NCBI RefSeq assembly: GCF_018991925.1
Contig: NW_024748870.1
Coordinates: 1,308,400 to 1,372,399 of the forward strand
From: Homarus americanus
Lineage: Eukaryota; Arthropoda; Malacostraca; Decapoda; Nephropidae
Direction: 5' to 3'
Length of the DNA stretch: 64,000 nucleotides
Shown here: positions 31,945 through 42,239 of the stretch, in pieces
Layout: every line of letters starts with the position of its first letter
How positions within the stretch are numbered: the first letter of the stretch is position 1
Program-made: the position numbers and the translations under genes
Notes under the pieces: model-generated
What the model was told of the DNA's origin: nothing
Databases searched by the model: none
The model's input: only the letters and a program-made list of their open reading frames with translations

Positions 31945-34900
31945 GTTCAGTATGCCTGGTAACAGAAATTCCTGCGTCTGTGCTAGCCAGAACCAAAACT
32001 GCACAAATGGGGAATGTGCGAGAAACAACCGACCATGTGTGGATTGCAGGAAGGGAGACCAGTGTCGGAGCCCACACAGGTGGCCACAGCACCGGATGAT
32101 ATCCTAAATGATAGCAGTGAGTTTACTCAACCCGAAAATGTAGTACTAATAAATGCTGCTCCCTTGGTAGCAGACGTCCACGAGGAGAACGAGAGACAGC
32201 CACCTCAGTGGAATGGCATGTCGATGGAAAATGCAGACATATGGGTCAAAGAACCATACTCAGAAATTGTCAAGTGGTCGCCCGCTAACCTATTTGAACC
32301 ACCCAAGTGTGCGGCCACCAAAGAAATGATTAGGGAGATGACTCGCCTCATGACTGATTACACTCAGGACCGCTTCCTTGCCCCTTTAGCTCTTCAAATA
32401 CTGGCAATAATACCACATCTATTTTGTCAGAGGACACACACAAAGACTAAGCATAAAGAAAATGTGGCAGCAGTGAAGAGAAGATTGGCAATGTGGCAGA
32501 CTGGGGCCCTTGTTGATCTCCCGTGTGATGCAAGAACACTGCAGGAGAGACTAAAAATTACGGGTGACGGAAAGCAAAACACCGATGACGTGGCAAGAAA
32601 ATTTGGAAACAAAATGCGTTTGGGAAAAGTGTCTCTGGCGGTAAGATCTCTCACAGAGGAATCCTCCGGTGGAGTGATGCCAATAAACAGAGAGACATTA
32701 AAACTACTGAATGAGAAACATCCCCCCTGCAAGTGAAGATGAAGGCATCAGGGTCGAGGGTGTCTATATCCCACCAAACGCTGTCCTGTTCGAGAAAATA
32801 ACAGGAGAGATGGTATGGAAAAAGGCACTGAAGACTCGAGGAGCAGCCGGCCCTTCAGGTCTGGATGCAAACGGTTGAAGAGTCATCCTCACCACAAACA
32901 AGTTTGGCCCTGTAGCAAGCGATCTCTGCACTGCCATTGCCGTCCTTGCAAGAAAGCTGGCATCCTCTTGCTTCCATCACCTCCAGGCCCTGATAGCCTG
33001 CCGCCTTATTCCTCTGGAAAAGAAACCAGGATGTAGGAATATAGGGTGGGGGAAGTGCTGATGTGGATCATCGGAAAATGCATAATGGAGGTGGTAAAGG
33101 ATGATGTCAGGGCAGCAGCAGGGAACCTACAAGTGTGTGCTGGCCACCAGGCTGGCCGGAGAGGCCGCCATTCACGCCATGAGATTGATATTTGAGCAGG
33201 GTGATTGTAAGGCCGTTCTCCTGGTGGATGCTTCCAACGCATTCAACATACTTAACCGCAAAGCTGCACTGCATAACATCAAGATCAAGTGTCCAAGCTT
33301 TGCAATGTATGTTGAAAACTCGTATAGGAATCCATCAGACCTCTATATTGTAAACAACAAGGCTCTAGGAGGTGATACCACCTTACAATCAACCGAGGAA
33401 ACAACACAGGGGGACCCTGTTGCAATGGCAATGTATGGAATTGGCCTATCAGTGCTCCAACAAGAAATGAAATTTGAAACAACTGTGGTCAAAGAAGTGG
33501 CATATGCTGATAACCTTACAGGAGCAGGAAAAGTGGAGGGCATCAAAAAGTGGTGGGAGTTGGTAACATAGCGAGGTCCACAAATAGGGTACCACCCAAA
33601 CGCCATCAAGTCCTTCCTCATTGTGAAGCCAGAACATTATGAACGGGCAATGGAGGTGTTTGGCGGAAGTGAGGTCAAAATAACTAAGGACGGCCAAAGA
33701 CATCTAGGGGCAGTAATTGGCACTACGGACTTCAAGACCGAGTTCGCAGCTGGAAAGGTGAATGAGTGGGTCAGTGAAAACCAAGCTCTGTATGAGATTG
33801 CTAACACAGAGCCACATGCGGCTTTTGCTGCATTCACCCATGGAGTCAAGCATCGTTGGAACTACCTGATGCATACTCTCCTTGATATCGTACCCCTCCT
33901 CCACCCTCTGGAAGAAGCTATCTGTGTCAAGTTCATTCTCAATTTGTGAAACACCCTCACTTAATCCCAGCAGAAAGAGCACTTCTTGCACTTCCATCAA
34001 GACTGGGAGGGATGGGACTAACCAATCCAGAGGAGATTGCAGCCACCGAACATCAAAATTCACTTAAGCTCACGGCAGCCCTCACGGACCACATAATAGC
34101 CCAGAATGCAACAGGGGAGGTGGATACCAGTGAAGCAAACAAGATTCGTAGGTCCATTATGACAGATCGACAGCACTGCCAAAATGATAAGCTGCAGCAA
34201 CTGTTGTTGCAGGTACCAGAAAATTAAAAAAAAAAAGTAGCTATAGAGCAGGAGGTGGGCGCCTCGAACTGGTTAACTACGTTACCGATAAGGGCAAATG
34301 GTTTCGGTCTCAATAAACAAGAATTTACAGATGCCATTGCTCTAAGGTACGGTCAGCCAGTAGAAGGTTTGCCCTCCCAATGCGTGTGTGGCTCTTCCTA
34401 TGACGTCGATCACGCCATGGTGTGCAAGAAAGGGGGCTTCATATGCATGAGGCATGAGGAGGTAAGGGACCTCACAGCAAATATGTTGAAGGAAATCTGC
34501 CGGGATGTCATGGTAGAACCGTCCCTCCTTCCATTGGATGGTGAGACCTTCCAACATAGGACTTCAAACACATCTAACGAAGCCCGTGTTGATATCAGTG
34601 CTCGAGGATTCTGGACGCGGGGACAGCTAGCTTTCTTCGACATCAGGATTTTTGATCCCATGGCCGCATGTCACCGTAACCTAGCTCTCGTTGCTGCACA
34701 CGGGAGGAACGAGAACAACAAGAGAAGGGCATATGGGGAGAGAATTTAAAACGTTGATCAAGGCAGCTTCACTCCTCTAGTGCTCACAACCTCTTGTGGC
34801 ATGGGACCAGGTGCAAGATGCTTCTACGCCAGACTCGCGTAGGTGATCTCCGAACAGAAGCAGCAGCCCAGAAGTTATGTTACATCCTGGATGAGATGTC

Positions 34901-35146
34901 GACTGTCTTTCTCCTTCGGTCGGCTTTGCTCTGCCTTAGGGGAACGAGAGCATCTGCTCCAATGCCGACAACTCCTGCAGATATTAACTATGAGGCTACA
35001 GTCACTGAATGCCGCATAGATGTGCGGCTCAACTAATTCAACACAGATAGGATAGCTACTTATGTATTAGGATATTTAATTTTAAGGTAATAAAATGGCA
35101 GCGAAGGTGTGGCTATTGGGGGAGGCTGGAAGCCTTTAAAAAAAAA
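31945..35146 (+). mobile_element. RT + restriction-like nuclease retroelement, near full length
   Basis: Runs from a Cys-rich N-terminus through RT to a C-terminal zinc/nuclease region and a poly-A tail (about 35138-35147). It lies between TAG-triplet runs (31912-31930 and 35148-35160, GTAGTAGTAGTA), suggesting insertion into a TAG/TAA microsatellite, as known for Dong/R4-type elements. Confidence 0.7.
31952..35034 (+). pseudogene. Retroelement polyprotein: Cys-rich N-term, RT, zinc motif, nuclease-like domain
   Basis: ATG at 31952 opens MPGNRNSCVCASQNQNCTNG and further Cys (CVDCRKGDQC), then a frameshift leads to the 32014-32736 frame. RT pieces: LLVDASNAFNILNRKAALHN (33215-33275), TTQGDPVAMAMYGIGLSVLQ (33396-33455), and VAYADNLTGAG (33497-33530; the second catalytic Asp of YADD is Asn). 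The rest of the RT (GYHPNAIKSFLIVKP, RHLGAVIGT, HAAFAAFTHGVKHRWNYL, SRLGGMGLTNPEE) reaches about 34230. 34255-35030 holds CVCGSSYDVDHAMVCKKGGF, a VDISARGFWTRGQLAFFDIR nuclease-like core, and LRSALLCLRGTRAS. Several frameshifts and the YADN change make it inactive. Families with this exact RT layout are common in cnidarians and crustaceans; clade placement (R4/Dong-like) is inferred. Confidence 0.75.
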
Positions 35147-35160
35147 AAGTAGTAGTAGTA

Positions 35161-35450
35161 TTCGCCATCTTAACACAGACCAAGACCTTTCCTCATATAT
35201 GAATACAATTACAAAAACACGTTCTACCAAGACCGAAAGACAGATGAATATTGTTCTGTATACAACTATATAGCAAGATCATAGATATATGCAGTGTAAC
35301 TCGAGCGTCTGTACTAGGCACTTACGACTAGCATTTTTATGTCAGCTACAGTATTATCTCACGCAACTGTGAGACATGATACAGAGGCCATCTCCCCCCC
35401 CGAAAAAGGGAAAGTTGACATAGTTAACTCCCTCAGTGTTTAGTTAAAGA

Positions 35451-35452
<2 letters not shown>
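35161..35452. other. No gene seen
   Basis: Unique-looking AT-rich sequence. A C run at about 35394 and (TA)n from 35453 are the only structures. Confidence 0.4.

Positions 35453-35518
<66 letters not shown>
35453..35518. repeat. (TA)n microsatellite
   Basis: TA dinucleotides forming the tail of the minus-strand SINE copy that follows. Confidence 0.95.
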
Positions 35519-35521
<3 letters not shown>

Positions 35522-35715
35522 CCCAATAAACACGCGGACTTCTACATACAATCAATACCTCAACCCGCCATGATTCGAACCCACGGCCAACGAGCCCATG
35601 ACTGTGACTGGGGAACGCTAACCGCTGGACCACTAGGATACTAAAAGCAGTCCTAGACTCTGTTATATTTCACACAAAGCCTGTTCAACGAGTTTATGGC
35701 GTCGTTAACCTCTAA
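35519..35715 (-). mobile_element. SINE family 1, copy B (minus)
   Basis: Reverse complement of the family: GCCCAATAAACACGCGGACT.., B box as GGATTCGAACC-type reverse (ATGATTCGAACCCACGG), A box reverse ACGCTAACCGCTGGACCA. Its 5' end abuts copy C head to head. Confidence 0.85.
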
Positions 35716-36240
35716 TGTAGAAGTCCGGGTGTTTATTGGGCTAATGAAATATATATGGATCCTCGTGTTTCGAAGCCGGATTTGGTAAAACGTTACTCTG
35801 ACCAGCTACGTGATACAGGTAGTCCCCATTAGAGGTATAAGCTCGTTGAACAGGCTTTGTGTGAAATTTAACAGAGTCTAGGACTGCTTTTAGTATATTG
35901 GTGGTCCAGCGGTTCGCGTTCCTCGGTCAGTCATGGGCTCGTGGGCCGTGGGTTCGAATCCTGGCGGGTTGAGGTGTTGATTGTATGTAGAAGTCCGCGT
36001 GTTTATTGGGCTAATGAAATATATATGGATCCTCGTGTTTCGAAGCCGGATTTGGTAAAACGTTACTCTGACCAGCTACGTGATACGGGTAGTCCCCATT
36101 AGAGGTTCACGGTGCCATAAGCTCGTTGAACAGGCTTTGTGTGAAATATAACAGAGTCTAGGACTGCTTTTAGTATCCTGGTGGTCCAGCGGTTAGCGTT
36201 TCCTGGTCACAGTCATGGGCTCGTGGGCCTTGGGTTCTAA
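35716..36240 (+). mobile_element. SINE family 1, two tandem units (270-bp period)
   Basis: ATATATGGATCCTCGTGTTT recurs exactly 270 bp apart (35751 and 36021). Each unit has CCGGATTTGGTAAAACGTT, CTCGTTGAACAGGCTTTGTG, an A box (TGGTGGTCCAGCGGTT) and the first also a B box GGTTCGAATCC. The second unit is truncated at about 36240, where the dispersed repeat begins. Tandem SINE units are unusual and may have formed by unequal exchange. Confidence 0.85.
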
Positions 36241-36460
36241 TGCTGATAACCACAAGGATAAAGAAAACACGAAGTTCACAAGTGCTTTTGTGTAATTCAC
36301 ATCTTCAGGGGTGAGGAGGGTGAGATCAAGTCCACAGATGTATAGGTAATGACCCTACTAATCTTCACAAAAGCACTGTAGCGGTCGGTAGTCAGGTCAG
36401 AGGGAGAGACTGACCCAACCTTCTCACCTGGTTACAAATCTTCTTAATTATAAAATTGTC
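36239..36460. repeat. Dispersed repeat with hairpin CACGAA..TTCGTG, second copy
   Basis: Same family as 29380-29640, from TGCTGATAACCACAAGG to CTGGTTACAAATCTTCTTAATT. Confidence 0.75.
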
Positions 36461-36612
36461 CAATTTGTACATACCATTACTCAAAATCATGTTAACGGAT
36501 TCGGTATGTTTAATGAGACTAGATCCGTTAACATAATTAACCGTGTTCATTGAATCTGCAATGTTGTGCAATGTGAAAAAGAACTCAGTCGCTTACTTTT
36601 TCATGATTCGTT

Positions 36613-36861
36613 TTAGAGAACATCACTTAGTTTTTCTGCCACAAAGATGACGCCAGCAATGACAAGTCCCAGGAGGAGGATCAATAGAGGCCCCTGCATG
36701 TGTATGATGGTGAGGGCTTTGATGCTGCCGTTGCCAGACTCTTCTTCTATATTCAAATCTCTCCGTTGCTGTTTCTGTTTCAGTTCCTCCCGCTGACTTA
36801 TGCGACTATCCGTCTCAGCATCAAACAGTATCTCTTTTCTCCAATGTTCATACAGGCCAGC
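36613..36861 (-). CDS. IR gene last exon: TM3 and stop
   Basis: Begins after CTTCCAG with AGLYEHWRKEILFD, which follows ITE to give the classical E-A-G-L-Y-x-x-W junction before TM3. A charged Glu/Lys/Gln linker precedes TM3 PLLILLLGLVIAGVIFVAE and the stop at 36613. Short cytoplasmic tail, as usual in IRs. Confidence 0.88.
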   Translation of the reverse strand, partial: AGLYEHWRKEILFDAETDSRISQREELKQKQQRRDLNIEEESGNGSIKALTIIHMQGPLLILLLGLVIAGVIFVAEKLSDVL

Positions 36862-37078
36862 CTGGAAGGTCGCATTCTGGTAATGTAAGTCGCTTATATT
36901 ATTGAAACGTATTCCTACGTAATTAAGGACAAGGAACATTATCGTTTATTGAGTGAGACAAAAGAACAGAGATCAACAAAGGTAGGGTAAAAGGGAAGAT
37001 AAACGTTATAGGACAGTGGAACATCTACGTATAACAATACTAAAGCATGGATACCATTGACCGACCGCGCTTATTTAC

Positions 37079-37265
37079 CTCCGTAATGGCCATTATATAG
37101 CGATCCAGTGCAGGCTTATACGGGGCGTCGTGGGGTACTGGCCAGGCCGCTGTAGTGTAAATAATGTTCTCCCGTCCAATGTACATCGGAAAAGAGCCAT
37201 CTAATTGAGTGAAGTGCTGAGCGACGGTCAGTTCTATGTACTGGCGTCCACCAAGGTGTGCTTGT
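37079..37265 (-). CDS. IR gene exon: S2, second part
   Basis: 187 bp from TTTGCCAG to ACGGAG|GTAAAT: QAHLGGRQYIELTVAQHFTQ, YIGRENIIYTTAAWPVPHDA, PYKPALDRYIMAITE. The YIGRE and AWPVPHDAPYKP..D..IMAI motifs are hallmark IR S2 residues. A CACAG acceptor 37 bp upstream was rejected because it does not match the phase. Confidence 0.88.
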
Positions 37266-37764
37266 CTGGCAAAGGAAATGGAGGTCATAGAGACAAGGAT
37301 GTCTGTGGAACAATATAGTTTTTTTATATAGCAACCAAAGTTTTAAAGCTGTCAGTCTACTATTCCTATGACTTTGAGTAAAGAATACGTAGATATAGGA
37401 ATACAAAACGCAAAACAGAAAAGGGTCAACTGTTATTTGCAGATGACATTCCTCTGATGGGCAATTCAGTAAAAAAGTTGCGGGTGTTAGAGAACGTGTT
37501 TAGAAGAATATGTTAAAAAGGAAAACGGATACACTATCACAACATGCGGAAAAAGGGATTTCGGATTCAAGAACATAAAAACAAAATAGAAAAGACAATA
37601 TTTAGGGGAAAGTAGATGCAAGTAATATGAAATACAGAAATCAAGAGATATGCTAATGAAAGAAAAGTCGCACAGAAAGCTGACCAGTATTTAATAAGGT
37701 CCTATGGACATTTGAGTAAATATAAAGTGAAAGATTTGGTAGAATGCAGAAAATAATAGCTCAC

Positions 37765-37902
37765 TTCCTCTTCTGTGAGTCTTGCAGCCCACCAACGATA
37801 CCGACTCCAAGAGACATCAACTCCCCCAAGGCGTTGAAAACACTTGACTCCGACTCAATAAATAAACCCTTGTAGGAAGATCCCCACGACTCCATTGTCA
37901 CC
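37765..37902 (-). CDS. IR gene exon: S2, first part
   Basis: 138 bp from TTTAG to AGGAA|GTGAGC: VTMESWGSSYKGLFIESESS and VFNALGELMSLGVGIVGGLQ, DSQKRK. The SSVF..LG.LM....V..GL pattern fits IR lobe S2. Phases join both neighbours. Confidence 0.8.
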
Positions 37903-38228
37903 CTAAACAAATTTCAGAATAAATGAGTGTGTGGATTAAACATGCAATGATTTTTATTAATAGTTTGTGTACAAATTTTATTACGGGTCAAGAACTACTG
38001 TCGTGTAATATTATTAAATCAAAGAATTACATATAATATTTTTGACATTATATAAGGGAGTGGTGTTTAATTAAAGACAGTATCTGCAGTGTTCATATAC
38101 ACTATAATATGGAGGCGGAGAGAGGAATCCTTAGCCGCCGTTTAAAAGTTAAACACAAAACCAGGGATGAAGTTTTGCCCTTGTTACAATAACCACTTGT
38201 TAACGTGAGTACCAACTTGTGATCTCAC

Positions 38229-38488
38229 CTGTCCACAGCCTTGACGAGTTGCTCGACAGTCTCAGGTCGGGGTGGATATTTGGGCAGTGTGAGGGAGGCG
38301 GTGAGGTTGCAGCGGTAAGCTGTAGCCACGATGAAGGCAAACACCAACCAGGCTGCTACTAACACAGGGTTGGAACGACTGGTGGAAAGTCGCCCAGTGA
38401 AGCCCTGGCCTAGCAGTGTCCCCACCACCTCCTGCACCAAAGCTAAGGCTTCCGCACGACCATGACCACTCATCTTTGATCGAGTGAC
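38229..38488 (-). CDS. IR gene exon: pore-side TM2 and linker
   Basis: 260 bp from CCTTAG to GACAG|GTGAGA. It encodes VQEVVGTLLGQG, a TM segment VLVAAWLVFAFIVATAY, then RCNLTASLTLPKYPPRPETV and EQLVKAVDR. The Y-x-x-N-L-x-(A)-x-L-T-x-P motif is the IR/iGluR gating region (SYTANLAAFLT in classical receptors). Arg is split with the next exon. Confidence 0.88.
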
Positions 38489-39077
38489 CTAAGGATTATT
38501 TTGAATTACAATCATATCTGAAAATAAAATGTTTCCTGAAATGGTGACAACTTTTATTCTGTCATAGCACCATTCAAATTCGTGGTTTATTTCACGAAAT
38601 TTCTTGTTCTTTTATAATTTCTTAAAAAAATCATACGAAAAAAGACAATTACTGTAATTACGTTTTTAGAAACAAAAATATCTATCTCTTTAGTCATTCG
38701 TAATCTTGTGGCCTTCTACCCTCATGCTTCCTAATAGCATATATTGATCAAGATACCAACCAGTTTTATAGAAGTAATATTTATTTCTGTCACAACCTCA
38801 TATGAACATTCTATTCATCCTGGTTTGTTATGTTTTCATTAGATTTTTTGTAAGACATAAACATCCCAAGTGAGTGCTGACGTAACAATGTGAGACCCTC
38901 TAGGTGTAAGTGTACAGTATAGAAAGATCGTAACCATTCACTAAGAAGGCAGTACATAAGGACAAATATCCTCCAGAACAGCACTTGGGAATTTCTACAC
39001 ATATTAATGTCAATTTGAATGGGTTTTCCCATGTAAGAAACTCCTTGTTACTTTGAAAAGGGATAGTAATATCTTAC

Positions 39078-39314
39078 CATGACTAGGACCAGGCATGTCA
39101 GGATTAAAGTAACCAGAATGGCGGTCCACACCTCGTTGGCCAGCGGGTAGTATAAACTCTGCCATTGAGGCTTAAGTGTGGGCTTGGCCATACAGAAGCA
39201 TAGAGGTGAAAAGTCGAAAATATGAGTATAGTCGTACTTTTCTAAGCGGTTGGGAAGGACCACGTAAACAATACTTGCTATGAACGACCTTCTGGCTTCC
39301 ACTTGGTCGGTCAC
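39078..39314 (-). CDS. IR gene exon: end of S1 and TM1
   Basis: 237 bp from CTTTACAG to ATG|GTAAGA, 79 codons, phase 0-0. It has VTDQVEARRSFIASI, FDFSPLCFCMAKP, PQWQSLYYPLANEVW, and TM1 AILVTLILTCLVLVM. The PxxxxW..LYYPL..VW sequence just before TM1 is characteristic of IRs. Confidence 0.85.
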
Positions 39315-39744
39315 CTGTAAAGGATTGTCAATGGCTTAAAAATATATAAGAGAAAAAGATAAATTTTCATATATTTTTCATTCATTGCGCGGAGATTAAT
39401 ATTGGTTTTGGTTGTGATTTAAATTTTATTCCTTCTGTCTTTGAATTATGCCACCATTTCCTACATGACATCTATACACAAGTCGCAAAATGCTTCCTCA
39501 TACTTCGTCTGTCATCACCCTTTCTCTTATCATTTCCCTTCGAGAATGAAATTCAAATGAAGTGATAGTTTAAGGTTCTTAAATTTGATTCGATGTCTTA
39601 TATTTATTTATATTGATAACTCCCCAAAATATAACATTCAAATAGATTCATCTATTGATTGAACAAAATAAGTTAAGAGAATGAGATGAACTCGGAACTT
39701 AAATAAAGAAGATAAACAAAAACCTCTCGTACGTCTACGGGAAA
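39315..39744. other. Intron sequence, no feature seen
   Basis: AT-rich intron of the IR gene with no recognisable exon or repeat. Confidence 0.5.
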
Positions 39745-40200
39745 GGGTCGCGGAAAGGGGACGTGATTGCTGCCCGTATCATCATTGGGTATGACTTTGC
39801 TTGGGAGATTGGTATCCACGCGTCCCCTGAGCAACGCTCTTGTGCATTATACAGAAGACCCGACAGCAGCACCCTTATCCACTACCTCCTAAGATGTCCC
39901 CACACACAACGCTTCAGTGACGCCTGCTGGACCACCACTCCATGCACCCACTTCACACATCGCTCCTGAACTAAGAAGACCTCTCAACAAGACCTCCTGC
40001 TGGACCCGGAACTGTGAAGACCGCCCTCTCTCTGGTGCCATTGTTGGCCATCTTCCCGGACCGGACCATCCACCACTGACATCGTCGACAACAACTCACG
40101 AGCGTTTTCGGTTTATCGAGCATTAGCTTGCCCTCCCCACTGGTGGTGTGAGAGACCCACACTCCAGCTGGAGAGCAGCTATAGCGCGATATTCCCGACA
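39745..40200 (+). pseudogene. 5'-truncated I-like LINE, C-terminal fragment
   Basis: DVIAARIIIGYDFAWEIGIH and CALYRRPDSSTLIHYLLRCP form the C-x2..H-x-L-x-x-C zinc-like tail that follows RNase H in I/Nimb-type LINEs, on the plus strand. It then passes into a 3' UTR. A longer element of similar type starts just downstream in the same orientation. Confidence 0.65.
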
Positions 40201-40573
40201 TGGCTTGAGCTCTTTTCCTTTTACTGCTATTTTTCCTTTTTTCGCTCTGGCCTAGGGACCTGCACCCTCAAAAAGTGTATTCGTCCTGCTGTCCCCCCTG
40301 TAACTGTTCACCTCCCTCCCAGGAGACTGTGAACACGAAAGGGGGTTGGAGCAAGAACCCATCCCAGCCGAGTCTTTCCAGGAAAACCGTGATCGTGCGG
40401 GTCCACCTGGAAACAGGGTAGTAATCCTTATCCTTCCCCAATAGGCACACTTAGCTCACGTCTATAAGTGAGCAGTCACATACACTAGGAAGTAGGTTTC
40501 CCCAACGGGGCTCCGGGAGAGAAGCTCAGGAACCACTCTACGACCACCACCCGGCCATCATTGCCTGTGGGGA

Positions 40574-42186
40574 GTGCTGAAATTCCTCTGCTACTTACTC
40601 AAACGTCAGGGTCAGGTAGGTCACAAAAAAAAAAAAAACACCACAACCACGGGTACGGAGTACGCCTCCTGTAAACCGCAAGGACCCCCGCCTGAACTGC
40701 CAACGACGACCGCTGAACGTTACAGGCTCCGCGGCACAGAGAAAGCGGACCAGTTACGCGTCTTCAACGAAGCCCTGAAAAGCAGGAACACTGCCACCAC
40801 CTCCAACAACTCCACCACCACTTGCGCCATAATGAGGATTTATACAACCGGACGAAGATAGAAAACAAAAACGCTCGACGCGCTTTGAAACGAATGCCGC
40901 CGCTGTTTCTCCAAAAGGCACCCATCACACCTCACACCAGCTCAACACCTCCAACGACACAGGCTGCCAAAATCGATCTGTGTTGAAAACAGACACAAAA
41001 CGATATATGCCGCCATCACAGAGAGTGAAAACCAAATCCACTGGCCAAGTTCAGGTGCGGCCTAACCTAAAAGGGGGAGATGATATTCACCAAAGGTGAC
41101 CTCCGCCACCACCCTCGATACTTACCTGCAAATGCACGCCACCACTCAGATCAACCAAGCTGGACCTCATAGAAATTGATGGAATTTGGTAGAGGCCTTC
41201 CGGTACCCAAAGGACTACCCTCGAACCCCTGGGAGAAACCACCCGAAGACTTAAAAGTTTGAGAGATGCCTTCTCCTGTCCGGACAAGCATTTGGCCACC
41301 CCACAAAACAAGTGCTAATAACGCACCTCACGGTTCACCCCCAGCACCACCATAGACCTCAAAACCTGGGGGCTCTACAACCTGAGGCCCTGTCCCAGAG
41401 CTCTGCAGTGGTAAGCTCAGATGCCAGAAATACGGGCACCACTCCACACAGACAAGGTGCACGTGACATGAAAATTCCTGCGCAGTCTGCGCACAGAAGC
41501 ACGGCACACACACCCTGCCTCACCAAGCTTGAAAAATGAGAAAAACTGCCCCCAAGTGTGCCAACTGCAGGGGTAAACACCATGCCTGGAACCCCGGATG
41601 CCTGAGACAAAGAGGTCCAGGCAAAACTGACCAGCAGCAAGACCATGTCTCTGTACCGCCTGCACACACCGCTCCACCAAGTACCTTCTTCGTGGGGACC
41701 CAAAGGCCCAAAAACAACAAAGCCAACCTCCTTAGCCGGTCAACACCCAAAGTGCAGCCCAGTTTCATGCTGGCCTCACCACGGCCACACCTCAGCAATC
41801 CAAGCAGCAGACAACGACAAACTACGAAAAAGACAAAGAAGCACACACCAAGGCACCAGGAAGGAATGATAATGTATCAGACTCTACAGGCTACCTTGGG
41901 ACAATCTTCGCGGAGGGCCCAGCCGGACTACTGGGCCACAAGCTGCAACCCACACAGCTCCAGGTCACTCATGGGAGAGGGTCTCGGCAAAGCCGCCACA
42001 GCTCCAGCTACCTCCAGGAGGAAGCCACGCTGGTCCTCACACGAGTGCGATACAGCCGAGGTACACTCTACACCGAAAAAGCGCCACCCAGGAGAACCCC
42101 AAGACCGAGCCAGCTTCCAGAAAGAAATTGAACGATTCAATCCCCTGAACCGAACCACGGCCCAGAAAGCAAAACCACAGAAATAA
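40574..42186 (+). pseudogene. LINE ORF1, gag-like with zinc knuckles
   Basis: Three Cys/His clusters appear in order: RCQKYGHHSTQTRC (about 41417-41455), CAVCAQKHGTHTPC (about 41483-41520) and CANCRGKHHAWNPGC (41560-41604). This is the triple CCHC pattern of I/Jockey/R1-type ORF1. Stops separate the first two knuckles from the third. The segment after the third knuckle is Pro/Gln/Ser-rich and open to 42186. RNA-binding role by family. Confidence 0.7.
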
Positions 42187-42239
42187 GAAGGGCAAGATAT
42201 GAACCTGATCCAGTCGGAATCGGATTCTTGAACATTTCA

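Noticed and set aside
31633..32028. 131-codon frame of poly-Leu/Tyr/Asn on the minus strand
   Set aside because: Triplet microsatellite (TAA/TTA) read in frame, not a gene.
35930..36000. A tRNA gene at the A/B-box pair
   Set aside because: The same sequence repeats in five SINE copies and lacks a cloverleaf acceptor stem.
37265..37302. CACAG at 37303-37307 as acceptor for the receptor's fourth exon
   Set aside because: It would not match the phase of the preceding donor (AGGAA|GTGAGC). TTTGCCAG at 37266 does match and gives the expected residues.
41359..41846. Overlapping Cys/Trp-rich minus-strand frames
   Set aside because: Antisense of the ORF1 zinc-knuckle region.
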